Below, piece by piece: positions 51,432 to 59,968 of a stretch of 64,000 bases of DNA (the first letter of the stretch is position 1; every line of letters begins with the position of its first letter). The translations under genes were made by a program, and so were the position numbers. This stretch comes from Demetria terragena DSM 11295. GTDB lineage: Bacteria; Actinomycetota; Actinomycetes; Actinomycetales; Dermatophilaceae. A model generated the notes under the pieces. The model made no database searches. It was not told the DNA's origin and saw only the letters and a program-made list of their open reading frames with translations. The stretch spans positions 62,001 to 126,000 of the forward strand of contig NZ_AQXW01000002.1 in assembly GCF_000376825.1 (NCBI RefSeq). The letters run 5' to 3'.

Positions 51432-51530
51432 CCGACCGTCCGGTATCGCGGTGCGGTTCGGTGCTCGTACACCGCGCGACGCCACCCGCACCCGCGATCG
51501 TCACCGTCGCGTTACCCGACGGACGGTCGG
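51432..51530. repeat. Spaced 11-bp inverted repeat in the fasR/glpQ divergent region
   Basis: CCGACCGTCCG (51432-51442) is the exact reverse complement of CGGACGGTCGG (51520-51530), with 77 bases between. They lie in the divergent promoter region: the left arm lies 43-54 bases upstream of the fasR start and the right arm ends 18 bases before the glpQ start. They might be operator half-sites or the result of a simple palindrome split by promoter DNA. No factor is suggested by sequence. Confidence 0.45.
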
Positions 51531-51548
51531 ATGCGGTGAGATGGAGGC

Positions 51549-52655
51549 ATGAATCGACGCTCCTTTACTGCCCTGATGGGCGCGACGGCCACTGCGGCGA
51601 CAGTGGGCACCCCCCAGGCGGTTGGCGCCAAGGGCGCCGGCCCACGCCCCGGAAACGGATTCGAGTCACCGTACGTCGTCGGTCACAGAGGTGCTTCCGG
51701 CTACCGGCCCGAACACACCCTGGCGGCGTATGAACTCGCAGCCAGGATGGGTGCCGACTTCATCGAACCCGATCTGGTCATCACCAAAGACGGTGTGTTG
51801 GTATGCCGCCACGAGCCAGAAATCAGCGAGACGACCGACGTCGCGCAACTCCCACAGTTTGCTCGCCGTCGGAAGACCAAGTCGTTGGACGGCACGGACC
51901 TCACTGGGTGGTTCGTTGAGGACTTCACGCTGGCCGAGTTGCGCAAACTGCGCGCCATTGAGCGAATCCCTGAGGTTCGTCAGGAGAACACCATCTATGA
52001 CGGACTCTGGCGGGTGCCGACCTTTGAGGAGGTCCTCCAGCTCAGGGCGCGGCTGAGTAAAGAGTTGCGCCGTGAGATCGGGGTATATCCCGAGACCAAG
52101 CACCCGACCTACTTCCGCAAGCAGGGCATGCCGTTGGAAGAGAAACTCGTTCCGCTGCTGCGCAAGTACGGGCTCAACCGCAGCAATGCCCCCGTGCGCG
52201 TTCAGTCGTTCGAACTGAAAAACCTGCTCAGGATGCGCGAGAAGATGAAGGTCAAGGCGCCGCTGGTGTTCCTTACCGGCGCCTCGGGCGGACCGTTCGG
52301 GGACGACCGCACCTATGCCGAACTGCTGAAGCCATCGGCACTCGCAGGGTACGCCGATGCCATTGATGGCCTCGGACCTGACTGGTCGCAAGTCATCGCC
52401 AAGAAGGCTGACGGCAGCCTTGGCCGTCCAACCAAGCTAGTCAAGAATGCCCACGCGCTCGGACTAGAGGTGTGCCCGTACACCGTCCGTCCCGAAAATA
52501 CATTCCTGCCGACCGACTACCGTCTGGGCAAATCCCCCGAAGACTACGGACGCGTGATCGACTTCTTCGCGAAGCTCTTTGAGACGGGGATTGACGGAAT
52601 CTTCACCGACACTCCGGATATTGGCCTCGTGGCCCGCGACGAGTTCCGCGCCTAA
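51549..52655 (+). CDS. glpQ: Tat-exported glycerophosphodiester phosphodiesterase (GlpQ-like)
   Basis: A 368-residue exported GDPD enzyme that hydrolyses glycerophosphodiesters to glycerol-3-phosphate and alcohol. A twin-arginine signal MNRRSFTALMGATATAATVG opens the protein. The metal and active-site residues are in VVGHRGASGYRPEHT (His-Arg-Gly) and IEPDLVITKDGVLVCRHEPE (Glu, Asp, His). IGVYPETKHP and the late DGIFTDTPDIG motif are also conserved; the FVEDFTLAELRKL block is typical of the long bacterial form. ATG at 51549, expressed away from fasR. A 21-bp palindrome follows, shared with aceE. Confidence 0.92.
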   Translation: MNRRSFTALMGATATAATVGTPQAVGAKGAGPRPGNGFESPYVVGHRGASGYRPEHTLAAYELAARMGADFIEPDLVITKDGVLVCRHEPEISETTDVAQLPQFARRRKTKSLDGTDLTGWFVEDFTLAELRKLRAIERIPEVRQENTIYDGLWRVPTFEEVLQLRARLSKELRREIGVYPETKHPTYFRKQGMPLEEKLVPLLRKYGLNRSNAPVRVQSFELKNLLRMREKMKVKAPLVFLTGASGGPFGDDRTYAELLKPSALAGYADAIDGLGPDWSQVIAKKADGSLGRPTKLVKNAHALGLEVCPYTVRPENTFLPTDYRLGKSPEDYGRVIDFFAKLFETGIDGIFTDTPDIGLVARDEFRA

Positions 52656-52669
52656 GCAAATCCCCACGC

Positions 52670-52727
52670 TGAGTCGGCGTGTCGTGCTAGTTCGCACCAG
52701 GTGCGTCTAGCACGACACGCCGACTCA
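52670..52727. terminator. Large bidirectional palindrome between glpQ and aceE
   Basis: A 21-bp perfect stem (52670-52690 with 52707-52727) whose 16-base loop contains its own 5-bp hairpin (52693-52697 with 52701-52705). It lies between the convergent ends of glpQ (stop at 52655) and aceE (stop at 52734). Short T/A runs are weak on both sides, so it may work as a factor-assisted bidirectional terminator; the length is unusual for a simple one. Confidence 0.75.
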
Positions 52728-52733
52728 AAGCGA

Positions 52734-55487
52734 TTACGCGTCGCCGCCGGCGTTTCCGCTGGTGCCTGCCGTGACGTCCAGCAGGCGGTACTTCTCTGCC
52801 GCTTGGCGCGGCGCGTCCTCAGACACCTCGCCCCGGTCGGCGAGAACCTGGAGTGCGCGTACGGCAACCGACGGGCCGTCGATGTGGAAGAACCGTCGGG
52901 CCGCGGCCCGGGTGTCGGAGAAGCCGAATCCATCAGCGCCGAGCGAGGCAAAATCGCCAGGAACCCACTGCTGGATCTGATCCTGCACCGCACGCATCGA
53001 GTCCGACACCGCGATCACGGGCCCGGCAGCATCGCGCAGCCGCTGGGTGACATAAGGCGCCGCGGGGTCTTCTTCTGGGTGTAGGAAGTTGTGCTCATCG
53101 CACGCGAGCCCATCCCGCCGCAGTTCATTCCACGAGGTCACTGACCAGACGTCAGCAGCGACACCCCAGTCGTCGCGCAACAGCTGCTGCGCTTCGAGCA
53201 CCCACGGCACACCTACGCCAGAGCCCAACAGTTGGGCGCGGGGGCCGTCGCCCTGGCCGGCAGCGATCTGGTGCATGCCGCGCAGGATGCCTTCCACGTC
53301 GACGTTTTCGGGCTCCGCTGGCTGAACGTACGGCTCGTTGTAGACGGTGATGTAGAAGATCACGTCTTCGGGCTTGTCGCCGTACATCCGGCGCAGGCCG
53401 CCCTGCATGATGTGCGCCAGCTCGTAACTGTAGGCCGGATCGTAAGCAACCACAGCGGGATTCGTCGAAGCCAGCAGCAAACTGTGCCCGTCGGCGTGCT
53501 GCAAACCCTCGCCGGTCAGCGTGGTGCGCCCGTGTGTTGCGCCGATCAGGAAGCCGCGTGCCATCTGGTCGGCGGCAGCCCAGATCGAGTCACCGGTGCG
53601 CTGGAATCCAAACATCGAATAGAAGATGTAGAACGGCACCATCGGCACGCCGTGCGTCGCGTAGGACGTGCCTGAGGCAGTGAAGGCGCCAACCGAGCCC
53701 GCCTCGTTGATCCCGAGGTGCAGGATCTGACCGGACTCGGATTCCTTGTAGGCCAACATGAGTTCGGCATCGACCGAGGTGTAGTGCTGCCCGTGCGGGT
53801 TGTAGATCTTTGCGGTCGGGAAGAACGCGTCCATCCCGAAGGTCCTGGCCTCATCCGGGATGATCGGCACGATGTGCTTGCCGAGGTCTTTGTCGCGCAT
53901 CCACTCCTTGAAGATGCGGACGAGGGCCATGGTCGTGGCGACCTCTTGCTTGCCCGAACCCTTCTTGGCGACCTCGTAGACCTTGTCGTCTGGAAGCTTC
54001 AACGGCCCGGACTGCACCCGCCGCTCGGGTACGCCGCCGCCCAACGCGCGCCGACGCTCGAGCATGTACTGGATGGCCGGGTCGTCCTTGCCGGGGTGGT
54101 AGTACGGCGGCAGATAGGGATCTTTCTCGAGTTCCTCATCGCTGATCGGAATCTTCAGCGAATCACGGAACTGCTTGAGGTCGTCGAGGGCCAGTTTTTT
54201 CATCTGGTGGGTCGCATTGCGGCCCGCGAAGTGCGTTCCGAGGCTGTAACCCTTGATGGTCTTGACCAAGATGACTGTGGGTTGGCCGTGGTGTTCAGTG
54301 GCAGCCTTGTAGGCGGCGTAGACCTTGCGATAGTCGTGGCCGCCGCGCTTCAGACGCCACCAGACGTCCTCATCGGACCAGTCCTTGACCATCTCGGCCG
54401 TACGCGGGTCGCGGCCAAAGAAGTGCTCGCGGACGTAGGCGCCGTCGTTGGCGCGGAACGTCTGGTAATCACCATCAGGCGTGGAGTTCATCAGGTTGAC
54501 CAGGGCGCCGTCCCGGTCGGAAGCCAGGAGCGGGTCCCAGCCACGGCCCCAGACGACCTTGATGACATTCCATCCGGCGCCGCGGAAGAAGCTCTCCAGC
54601 TCCTGCATGACCTTGCCATTGCCGCGGACCGGCCCGTCGAGGCGCTGCAGGTTGCAGTTGATGACGAAGGTGAGGTTGTCGAGCTCCTCATTCGCCGCGA
54701 GCTGCAATAGTCCCCGCGACTCCGGCTCGTCCATCTCGCCATCGCCGAGAAAAGCCCAGACATGCTGCTGACTGGTGTCTTTCATCCCGCGGTTGTGGAG
54801 GTACTTGTTTAGCTGTGCCTGGTAGATCGAGTTCATGGGGCCAATGCCCATAGACACCGTCGGGAACTCCCAAAAATTGGGCATGTTCCGGGGGTGGGGG
54901 TAAGACGGCAGGCCGCGCCGATCGCCATCGACCTGGTGGGACTGTTCCTGGCGGAAGCCGTCGAGGTCCTCTTCGGTGAGGCGTCCCTCCAGGAAGGCGC
55001 GGGAGTACATTCCGGGGGAGGCGTGCCCCTGGAAGTAAATGTGATCGCCGCCGCCGGGGTGGTCCTTGCCGCGGAAGAAGTGGTTGAGGCCGACTTCGTA
55101 CAACGTGGCGGCAGAGGCGTAGGTCGAAATATGGCCGCCGACGCCGACCTCCGGACGCTGAGCGCGGTGCACCATGACGGCGGCATTCCAGCGCAGCCAA
55201 GCACGGTAGCGACGCTCAACTTCTTCATCACCGGGGAACCACGGCTCAGCCTCAGGGGCGATGGTGTTGATGTAGTCCGTGGTGGTGAGCGATGGGACAC
55301 CGATCTGGCGTTGCCGCGCGCGCTCCAGCAACTTGAGCACGACGTACCTGGCTCGTGCCTGACCGCCATTAGCGATCACGGCATCGAGAGATTCCATCCA
55401 CTCCTGGGTTTCATCAGGATCAATGTCGGGGAGCTGGCTGGGGATCCCGTTCAGGATCGGGCCACCGGTGGTGGGGGTGTTCGCCAC
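52734..55487 (-). CDS. aceE: Pyruvate dehydrogenase E1 component, homodimeric
   Basis: A 917-residue thiamine-diphosphate enzyme that decarboxylates pyruvate and acetylates the lipoyl domains of E2, feeding acetyl-CoA into the TCA cycle and fatty-acid synthesis. The E. coli-type single-chain E1 is identified by the early [22 protein letters not shown], the ThDP motif [12 protein letters not shown] with [19 protein letters not shown], and the C-terminal transketolase-like domains. The GTG at 55487 has AAGGAGGACAG upstream. It stands alone and converges on the glpQ gene. Confidence 0.96.
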   Translation of the reverse strand: MANTPTTGGPILNGIPSQLPDIDPDETQEWMESLDAVIANGGQARARYVVLKLLERARQRQIGVPSLTTTDYINTIAPEAEPWFPGDEEVERRYRAWLRWNAAVMVHRAQRPEVGVGGHISTYASAATLYEVGLNHFFRGKDHPGGGDHIYFQGHASPGMYSRAFLEGRLTEEDLDGFRQEQSHQVDGDRRGLPSYPHPRNMPNFWEFPTVSMGIGPMNSIYQAQLNKYLHNRGMKDTSQQHVWAFLGDGEMDEPESRGLLQLAANEELDNLTFVINCNLQRLDGPVRGNGKVMQELESFFRGAGWNVIKVVWGRGWDPLLASDRDGALVNLMNSTPDGDYQTFRANDGAYVREHFFGRDPRTAEMVKDWSDEDVWWRLKRGGHDYRKVYAAYKAATEHHGQPTVILVKTIKGYSLGTHFAGRNATHQMKKLALDDLKQFRDSLKIPISDEELEKDPYLPPYYHPGKDDPAIQYMLERRRALGGGVPERRVQSGPLKLPDDKVYEVAKKGSGKQEVATTMALVRIFKEWMRDKDLGKHIVPIIPDEARTFGMDAFFPTAKIYNPHGQHYTSVDAELMLAYKESESGQILHLGINEAGSVGAFTASGTSYATHGVPMVPFYIFYSMFGFQRTGDSIWAAADQMARGFLIGATHGRTTLTGEGLQHADGHSLLLASTNPAVVAYDPAYSYELAHIMQGGLRRMYGDKPEDVIFYITVYNEPYVQPAEPENVDVEGILRGMHQIAAGQGDGPRAQLLGSGVGVPWVLEAQQLLRDDWGVAADVWSVTSWNELRRDGLACDEHNFLHPEEDPAAPYVTQRLRDAAGPVIAVSDSMRAVQDQIQQWVPGDFASLGADGFGFSDTRAAARRFFHIDGPSVAVRALQVLADRGEVSEDAPRQAAEKYRLLDVTAGTSGNAGGDA

Positions 55488-55761
55488 TGTCGCTGTCCTC
55501 CTTGACGCGTCGGTATCGCCAATTGTCTCCCTCCGTGGAAGGCCAGGGAAACCCGCGGTCCGAACTAGCCAGTAGGCGAGACATGAAAACGCTCAGATTC
55601 CGCACCCCGAAATCCGGACTCCGCGATGTTGTGCGGTGGTGATGTGCACATGCGACGCGCCTTCTCGATGAACTTCATGAGACAGGAACGGTCCGTCGGG
55701 TTGCAAAGGGCCCGACTTCCTAGTGGACTACACACCCATGACCTCCAATGGGAAGGAATCT

Positions 55762-56175
55762 GTGACCACCGCTGGCGCTTCGCCTACCGCTCGGCTTGGA
55801 TTTGAGGACGGCCAAGTCGTCCAAGAATTTGGTTGGGATGATGACGTCGACAACGGTCTCCGCGAGGAGATCGAAAGCGCAGTGGGCAGTCAATTAGAGG
55901 AAGACAACTACGACGGCGTGGTCGACTCCGTGGTGTTGTGGTGGCGCGAGGGCGACGGGGACCTGTTCGATGAATGTGTCGACGCCTTGACTGGGCTTGC
56001 CGAGGGCGGCTCGATTGTTGTCCTCAGCCCCGTGGCCGGACACCCCGAACATGTTGACCCCAGCGATATTGAAGAGGCGGCCCAAAGTGCTGGCTTGCGC
56101 GCGAGTACCACGATGCGCGCCGGGTCAGACTGGATGGCCACCAAATTGGTTCAAGGTGGGGTGCGTCAGCGGTGA
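55762..56175 (+). CDS. DUF3052 family protein
   Basis: A 137-residue acidic protein typical of actinobacteria (DUF3052): TARLGFEDGQVVQEFGWDDDVD, then VDSVVLWWREGDGDLFDECVDAL and GGSIVVLSPVAGHPEHVDPSDIEEAA are conserved. Function unknown. The GTG at 55762 was chosen because GGGAAGGAATCT precedes it; ATG at 55738 and GTG at 55723 are in frame but add non-conserved residues. Its stop overlaps the ahpE start (GTGA), and the DUF3052-ahpE pairing is frequent in actinobacteria. Confidence 0.9.
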   Translation: MTTAGASPTARLGFEDGQVVQEFGWDDDVDNGLREEIESAVGSQLEEDNYDGVVDSVVLWWREGDGDLFDECVDALTGLAEGGSIVVLSPVAGHPEHVDPSDIEEAAQSAGLRASTTMRAGSDWMATKLVQGGVRQR

Positions 56176-56630
56176 CGGACACCATTTCAGTGGGGCAGTC
56201 CGCTCCCGATTTCACGCTGAAGGACCAGTTCGGTCAAGAAACGTCGCTGGCGGAGTTGCGCGCCGAGAAGTCCGTATTGCTGGTGTTCTATCCGTTCGCA
56301 TTCTCGGGCATCTGTACCGGTGAGTTGTGCTCTGTTCGCGACGACCTGACGCGCTTCCAGAATGAGCGGGTTCAGACGGTGGCCATCTCCTGCGATCCGA
56401 TGTTCACGCTCAAGGCGTGGGCCGATCACGAGGGTTACGACTTTCCGCTGCTGTCTGATTTCTGGCCACATGGGCAGATCGCGCAACGCTACGGCGTCTT
56501 CAACGAAGACGCCGGCATGGCGATCCGCGGAACCTTCCTGATCGCCACTGACGGCACGGTGCAATGGTCGCTCGTCAACGGTCCGGGGGAGGCCCGTGAC
56601 CTCGCGTCCTTCGAGGCTGCCCTGACCTGA
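56172..56630 (+). CDS. ahpE: Peroxiredoxin AhpE-like
   Basis: A 152-residue thiol peroxidase of the AhpE group. The peroxidatic cysteine is Cys48 in FYPFAFSGICTGELC, followed by Cys53. The AISCDPMFTLKAWADHEG and FPLLSDFWPHGQIAQ blocks are as in actinobacterial AhpE. It reduces hydroperoxides using mycothiol/mycoredoxin or another thiol system by family knowledge. GTG start overlapping the stop of DUF3052. A 24-base perfect palindrome follows, then tRNA-Val. Confidence 0.93.
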   Translation: MTDTISVGQSAPDFTLKDQFGQETSLAELRAEKSVLLVFYPFAFSGICTGELCSVRDDLTRFQNERVQTVAISCDPMFTLKAWADHEGYDFPLLSDFWPHGQIAQRYGVFNEDAGMAIRGTFLIATDGTVQWSLVNGPGEARDLASFEAALT

Positions 56631-56644
56631 CACAATGTCGCCGA

Positions 56645-56668
56645 CCTCAGCGAAGATCTTCGCTGAGG
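56645..56668 (+). terminator. Palindromic terminator after ahpE
   Basis: CCTCAGCGAA and TTCGCTGAGG (56645-56668) form a perfect 10-bp stem around GATC, directly after the ahpE stop codon. No T-run is present. It is the natural end of the DUF3052-ahpE transcript and lies five bases ahead of tRNA-Val. Confidence 0.6.
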
Positions 56669-56673
56669 CAGTA

Positions 56674-56746
56674 GGACCTGTAGCTCAGTTGGTAGAGCGC
56701 CGCGTTTACACCGCGTAGGTCGTCGGTTCGAGCCCGGCCGGGTCCA
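56674..56746 (+). tRNA. tRNA-Val (anticodon TAC)
   Basis: A 73-base cloverleaf: acceptor GGACCTG pairs with CGGGTCC (one G-U), D-arm AGCTCAGTTGGTAGAGC, anticodon TAC at 56707-56709 in GTTTACACC, T-arm GGTTCGAGCC, discriminator A at 56746. CCA is not encoded (CCTA follows). Confidence 0.97.
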
Positions 56747-56788
56747 CCTAAGAGCTCCTTCCATGCGCGAAGGAGTGGGAGGAAATTC

Positions 56789-57175
56789 GTGATTCAGGTT
56801 GCCCTAGTCCTGGCTGTGCTTGCCGCACTGCTCCATGTCTTCATCTTTTATCTGGAGTCGATCGTCTGGACGTCACCGCAGGCCAGCGCGGTCTTTGGTC
56901 ACGATGCGGCCAGCGCGGAGGCGACCAGGGAGTTGGCGTTCAATCAGGGCTTTTACAACCTCTTTCTCGCCGTTGCGGTCTTTGCTGGTGTGGCGATCTA
57001 CCTGGCGGGCCAGGAGGCGGTCGGTGCCACCTTGGTGCTGACAGGCACGGCCTCAATGGCAGCCGCTGCATTGGTTCTGTTGCTCTCGAGCGCATCGCAC
57101 CGGGCAGCTGCGGTCAAGCAAGGCACACTGCCCACCGCCGCTGCGATCCTTCTTGTCATGGGGCTGGCCTTCTGA
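56789..57175 (+). CDS. DUF1304 family membrane protein
   Basis: A 128-residue membrane protein with four predicted helices. The family motif IFYLESIVWTSPQASAVFG after the first helix and AFNQGFYNLFLAV in the second are characteristic of DUF1304, whose function is unknown. The GTG at 56789 follows GGGAGGAAA. It is a single gene between tRNA-Val and the Nif3-like gene. Confidence 0.92.
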   Translation: MIQVALVLAVLAALLHVFIFYLESIVWTSPQASAVFGHDAASAEATRELAFNQGFYNLFLAVAVFAGVAIYLAGQEAVGATLVLTGTASMAAAALVLLLSSASHRAAAVKQGTLPTAAAILLVMGLAF

Positions 57176-57222
57176 GCGGGGCGGGCGTACGACGACGCCT
57201 AGCGATAGGTCAGGATTGACCC

Positions 57223-58095
57223 GTGACCGAACTTCATCTCGCGGACTTCGTGGCGTCGATCGAGTCGCTCTACCCGACCGACACGGCACAGTCGTGGGAC
57301 CAGGTGGGCCTGGTGTCCGGCGACCTCGATCAGCCGATCCGACGTGTTCTGCTGGCCGTCGACCCGACCGTGGCGGTCATCGAGGACGCCCGCGCCAGTG
57401 GTGTCGACCTGCTCATCACCCATCATCCGCTCCTGATGCGAGGAGTGCACTCCGTCGCGACTACGTCCGCGAAGGGCGCTGCGGTGACATCCCTGATCGT
57501 GGGTGATGTCGCTCTGTATGTCGCGCACACCAACGCGGACGTCGCAGACCCGGGCGTCAACACCGCGCTCGCCGCCGCGGCCGGGCTGTCGTCGACCGAG
57601 CCGTTGACCTACGAAGAGGGCCACCCGCTCGGCCTTGTCGGTGACCTCGCGGCGGAGACCACCTTGAGGGATTTCGCCGCTCGTCTGGCTGCCGCGCTGC
57701 CAGCAGCGCCCGCCGGTCTTCGCGTCGCTGGTGACCCCGACGCGAAGATTCGGCGGATCGCTGTCCACGGTGGCGCCGGTGATGGTGCGTTTGATGCCGT
57801 ACGCGCCTCCAAGGCGGATGTGTATGTCACTGCCGACCTGCGCCACCACCCCGCGCTCGAAGCGCGCGAAGAGAGCCGAGGCGGTCCGCCGTACCTCATC
57901 GATGCCGGGCACTGGGCCACCGAATGGCTTTGGTTAGAGTCCGCTCGTACTCAAATCTTGTCCGCCTTGGGTGCCAGGGCAGATAGCGTGGAGATCCAGG
58001 TATCGATTCGGTGCACTGACCCTTGGGACTTCACCGTCGCTACTGACTCCCACGCAACCACACCACACACCCCGGAGGCCCCCGCTGAAAGCTGA
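57223..58095 (+). CDS. Nif3-like dinuclear metal centre protein (YbgI family)
   Basis: A 290-residue protein of the NIF3/YbgI family. Metal ligands are seen in LLITHHPLLMRGVHSVA (two histidines), YVAHTNADVADPGVN, and DAGHWATEW with a nearby Glu. The C-terminal portion contains RIAVHGGAGDGAFD and ADVYVTADLRHHPALEA, as in the family. Members form hexameric rings and are linked to GTP cyclohydrolase I-type activity only by naming; the true function is unknown. GTG start at 57223. The stop lies just inside the zinc-ribbon gene. Confidence 0.92.
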   Translation: MTELHLADFVASIESLYPTDTAQSWDQVGLVSGDLDQPIRRVLLAVDPTVAVIEDARASGVDLLITHHPLLMRGVHSVATTSAKGAAVTSLIVGDVALYVAHTNADVADPGVNTALAAAAGLSSTEPLTYEEGHPLGLVGDLAAETTLRDFAARLAAALPAAPAGLRVAGDPDAKIRRIAVHGGAGDGAFDAVRASKADVYVTADLRHHPALEAREESRGGPPYLIDAGHWATEWLWLESARTQILSALGARADSVEIQVSIRCTDPWDFTVATDSHATTPHTPEAPAES

Positions 58096-58825
58096 CCTGA
58101 CTCTGCAGTGGCGCCTGCTCGACCTGCAGAAACTCGACACTCGGTTGGACCAACTCAGCCACCGGGAGCGCACGCTTCCCGTGGTGGAGCAGGTGAACGA
58201 GGCCACGACCCGCGTCAACACGCTCGAAGAGGACGTGGTGTTGGCCCGCACCGCCGTCGGTGATGTGGAGCGCGAAATCACCAAGGCCGATCAGGACGTG
58301 CAGTTGGTGCGCGACCGCGCCACCAGAACCCAGCAACGCCTCGATGCCGGTCAGGGGAGTCCCAAGGACCTCCAAGGAATGGAGCACGAGCTCCAGACGC
58401 TGGCGCGACGTCAAAACGAACTCGAGGAGATCGAACTCGAGGTCATGGAGCGCGCAGAGGGGTTGCGTTCGGATCTTGGGGCCGCAGAGAACGCGCTTGC
58501 GAAGGCGCGCGAGCGAGTCGATGAACTCACGGCGCAGCGCGATGCCGCGCTGGAGGACATCGAGCGTGAACGCGGCGAGGTGGACGGACAACGTGCCGCG
58601 CTACCGGCGAGCCTTCCGGAGCCACTCGTCGCGCTCTATGAGCGAGTGCGTCAGCAGCGCGGCGGCCAGGGTGCCGCACCCTTGATGCAGCGCCGGTGTG
58701 GCGGCTGCCAGCTTGAGCTCAACCAAGCCGATCTGTCCCGAATCCGTGCTGCGGCCGAAGACGAAGTGCTGCGTTGCGAGGAGTGTGGCCGGATCCTGGT
58801 GCGGACGTCCGAGTCAGGGTTGTGA
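58085..58825 (+). CDS. Coiled-coil protein with C4 zinc ribbon, CTG start
   Basis: A 246-residue protein with a long antiparallel coiled coil (about residues 10-180, heptads such as VREREITKADQDVQLV-type helices) and a C-terminal C4 zinc ribbon, CGGCQLEL...CEECGR. It is the family that follows Nif3 in many bacteria. The only start near the conserved N-terminus KADLTLQWRLLDLQKLDTRL is the CTG at 58085, six bases after GGAGG; no ATG, GTG or TTG lies in frame between there and a point 114 bases inside the Nif3 gene. The stop overlaps the RNase H gene (TGA and GTG). Confidence 0.85.
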   Translation: MKADLTLQWRLLDLQKLDTRLDQLSHRERTLPVVEQVNEATTRVNTLEEDVVLARTAVGDVEREITKADQDVQLVRDRATRTQQRLDAGQGSPKDLQGMEHELQTLARRQNELEEIELEVMERAEGLRSDLGAAENALAKARERVDELTAQRDAALEDIERERGEVDGQRAALPASLPEPLVALYERVRQQRGGQGAAPLMQRRCGGCQLELNQADLSRIRAAAEDEVLRCEECGRILVRTSESGL

Positions 58826-59958
58826 GCAGGCGACGCCTCCGCGTTGAGGCTGATGGTGGGTCCCGCGGCAATCCCGGAGTGGCGGGCTACGGCGCGTTGG
58901 TGCGCGACCGGGATACCGGTGAACTGTTGGCCGAACGCGCAGAACCCCTCGGCAAGGCCAGTAATAACGTCGCCGAGTATTCCGGGTTGATTGCCGGCCT
59001 AGAGGCCGCGGCCGCTGTCGATGCCAGCGCCGAAATCGACGTCCGGATGGACTCCAAACTGGTCATTGAACAGATGGCTGGTCGCTGGAAGATCAAGCAC
59101 GCGGACATGCGCCGCTTGGCGTTGGAAGCCAGGGACATCGTTCAACGGATCGAGGACGCGGGCGGATCAGTGGAGTACGGCTGGATCCCGCGCGAGGAGA
59201 ACAAGGACGCCGACAAACTCTCCAACGATGGCATGGACGGTTTGTCAGTGCGCCGGGACCTCGCCGTCATCAAGCAGGTGACGATGTCGACGGACGAGAC
59301 GCCGGGGAGCCCGCCCGATGTCGGCCGCCCGGCGCGAATCTTGTTGGTACGCCACGGAGTTACCGATTTTACGGTCGCCGGGAAGCTGGATGGGCGGGGC
59401 GGGGCCAATCCGGACCTCAACGAACGTGGGCGATCCCAGGCCGAGCGGGCTGCGCGCGGAGTTGCCGCTCGACTAGCCCGGGCCGAAGGCCCCGTGCACG
59501 TGGTGACCTCCTCGCTCGCGCGGGCCATACAGACGGGGGACGCGGTCGCCACAGCCCTCGGGCTCGAACCATCCATCGATCGCGACTGGGACGAGCTGGC
59601 CTTCGGCGCGTGGGATGGCTGGGCCATGGCGGACCTGATTCGAGAGTTCCCGCGCGAGATGGCAAAGATGCGCGTCGATGATGATTTCTCAGTAACGGAC
59701 GGTGAATCGAGCGCTGTCCTGCGGGCCCGTGTCGTCTCCGCCCTCGAGCGGTCTGTCGACCTGGCCGGACCTGGGGGAACAGTCATCGTGGCAACTCATC
59801 GCAAACCGATCATGGCTGTCTTGCAGCACGTGCTTGGTCTCACCACGGAGAGCGCCTGGCGGCTGGCGGCGGCACCTGCGTCGCTGACTGGGCTCGAAGT
59901 GTGGGCCGATGGTGTGACGTCGGTCGCGTTCACGAACGACACTAATCACCACCGCTGA
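58822..59958 (+). CDS. Bifunctional RNase H / acid phosphatase-like protein
   Basis: A 378-residue fusion. The N-terminal RNase HI domain (about 1-135) opens with LRVEADGGSRGNPGVAGYGALV and has the acidic residues of DGGSRG, NVAEYSGLIAGLE and MDSKLVIEQM. The C-terminal phosphoglycerate-mutase-like domain (about 165-378) has the RHG motif in LLVRHGVTDF, the ELAFGAWDGW block and THRKPI. The same fusion is known in actinobacteria (for example Rv2228c, which also has alpha-ribazole phosphatase-type activity). GTG at 58822 overlaps the preceding stop. Confidence 0.94.
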   Translation: MSRRRLRVEADGGSRGNPGVAGYGALVRDRDTGELLAERAEPLGKASNNVAEYSGLIAGLEAAAAVDASAEIDVRMDSKLVIEQMAGRWKIKHADMRRLALEARDIVQRIEDAGGSVEYGWIPREENKDADKLSNDGMDGLSVRRDLAVIKQVTMSTDETPGSPPDVGRPARILLVRHGVTDFTVAGKLDGRGGANPDLNERGRSQAERAARGVAARLARAEGPVHVVTSSLARAIQTGDAVATALGLEPSIDRDWDELAFGAWDGWAMADLIREFPREMAKMRVDDDFSVTDGESSAVLRARVVSALERSVDLAGPGGTVIVATHRKPIMAVLQHVLGLTTESAWRLAAAPASLTGLEVWADGVTSVAFTNDTNHHR

Positions 59959-59968
59959 ATAACGAGTT

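Noticed and set aside
56489-56764. Minus-strand open frame with WTRPGSNRRPTRCKRGALPTELQ-like content (shortened here)
   Set aside because: It runs antisense through tRNA-Val and the end of ahpE. This kind of translation is a well-known spurious product of antisense tRNA sequence, found in many databases without being a real protein.
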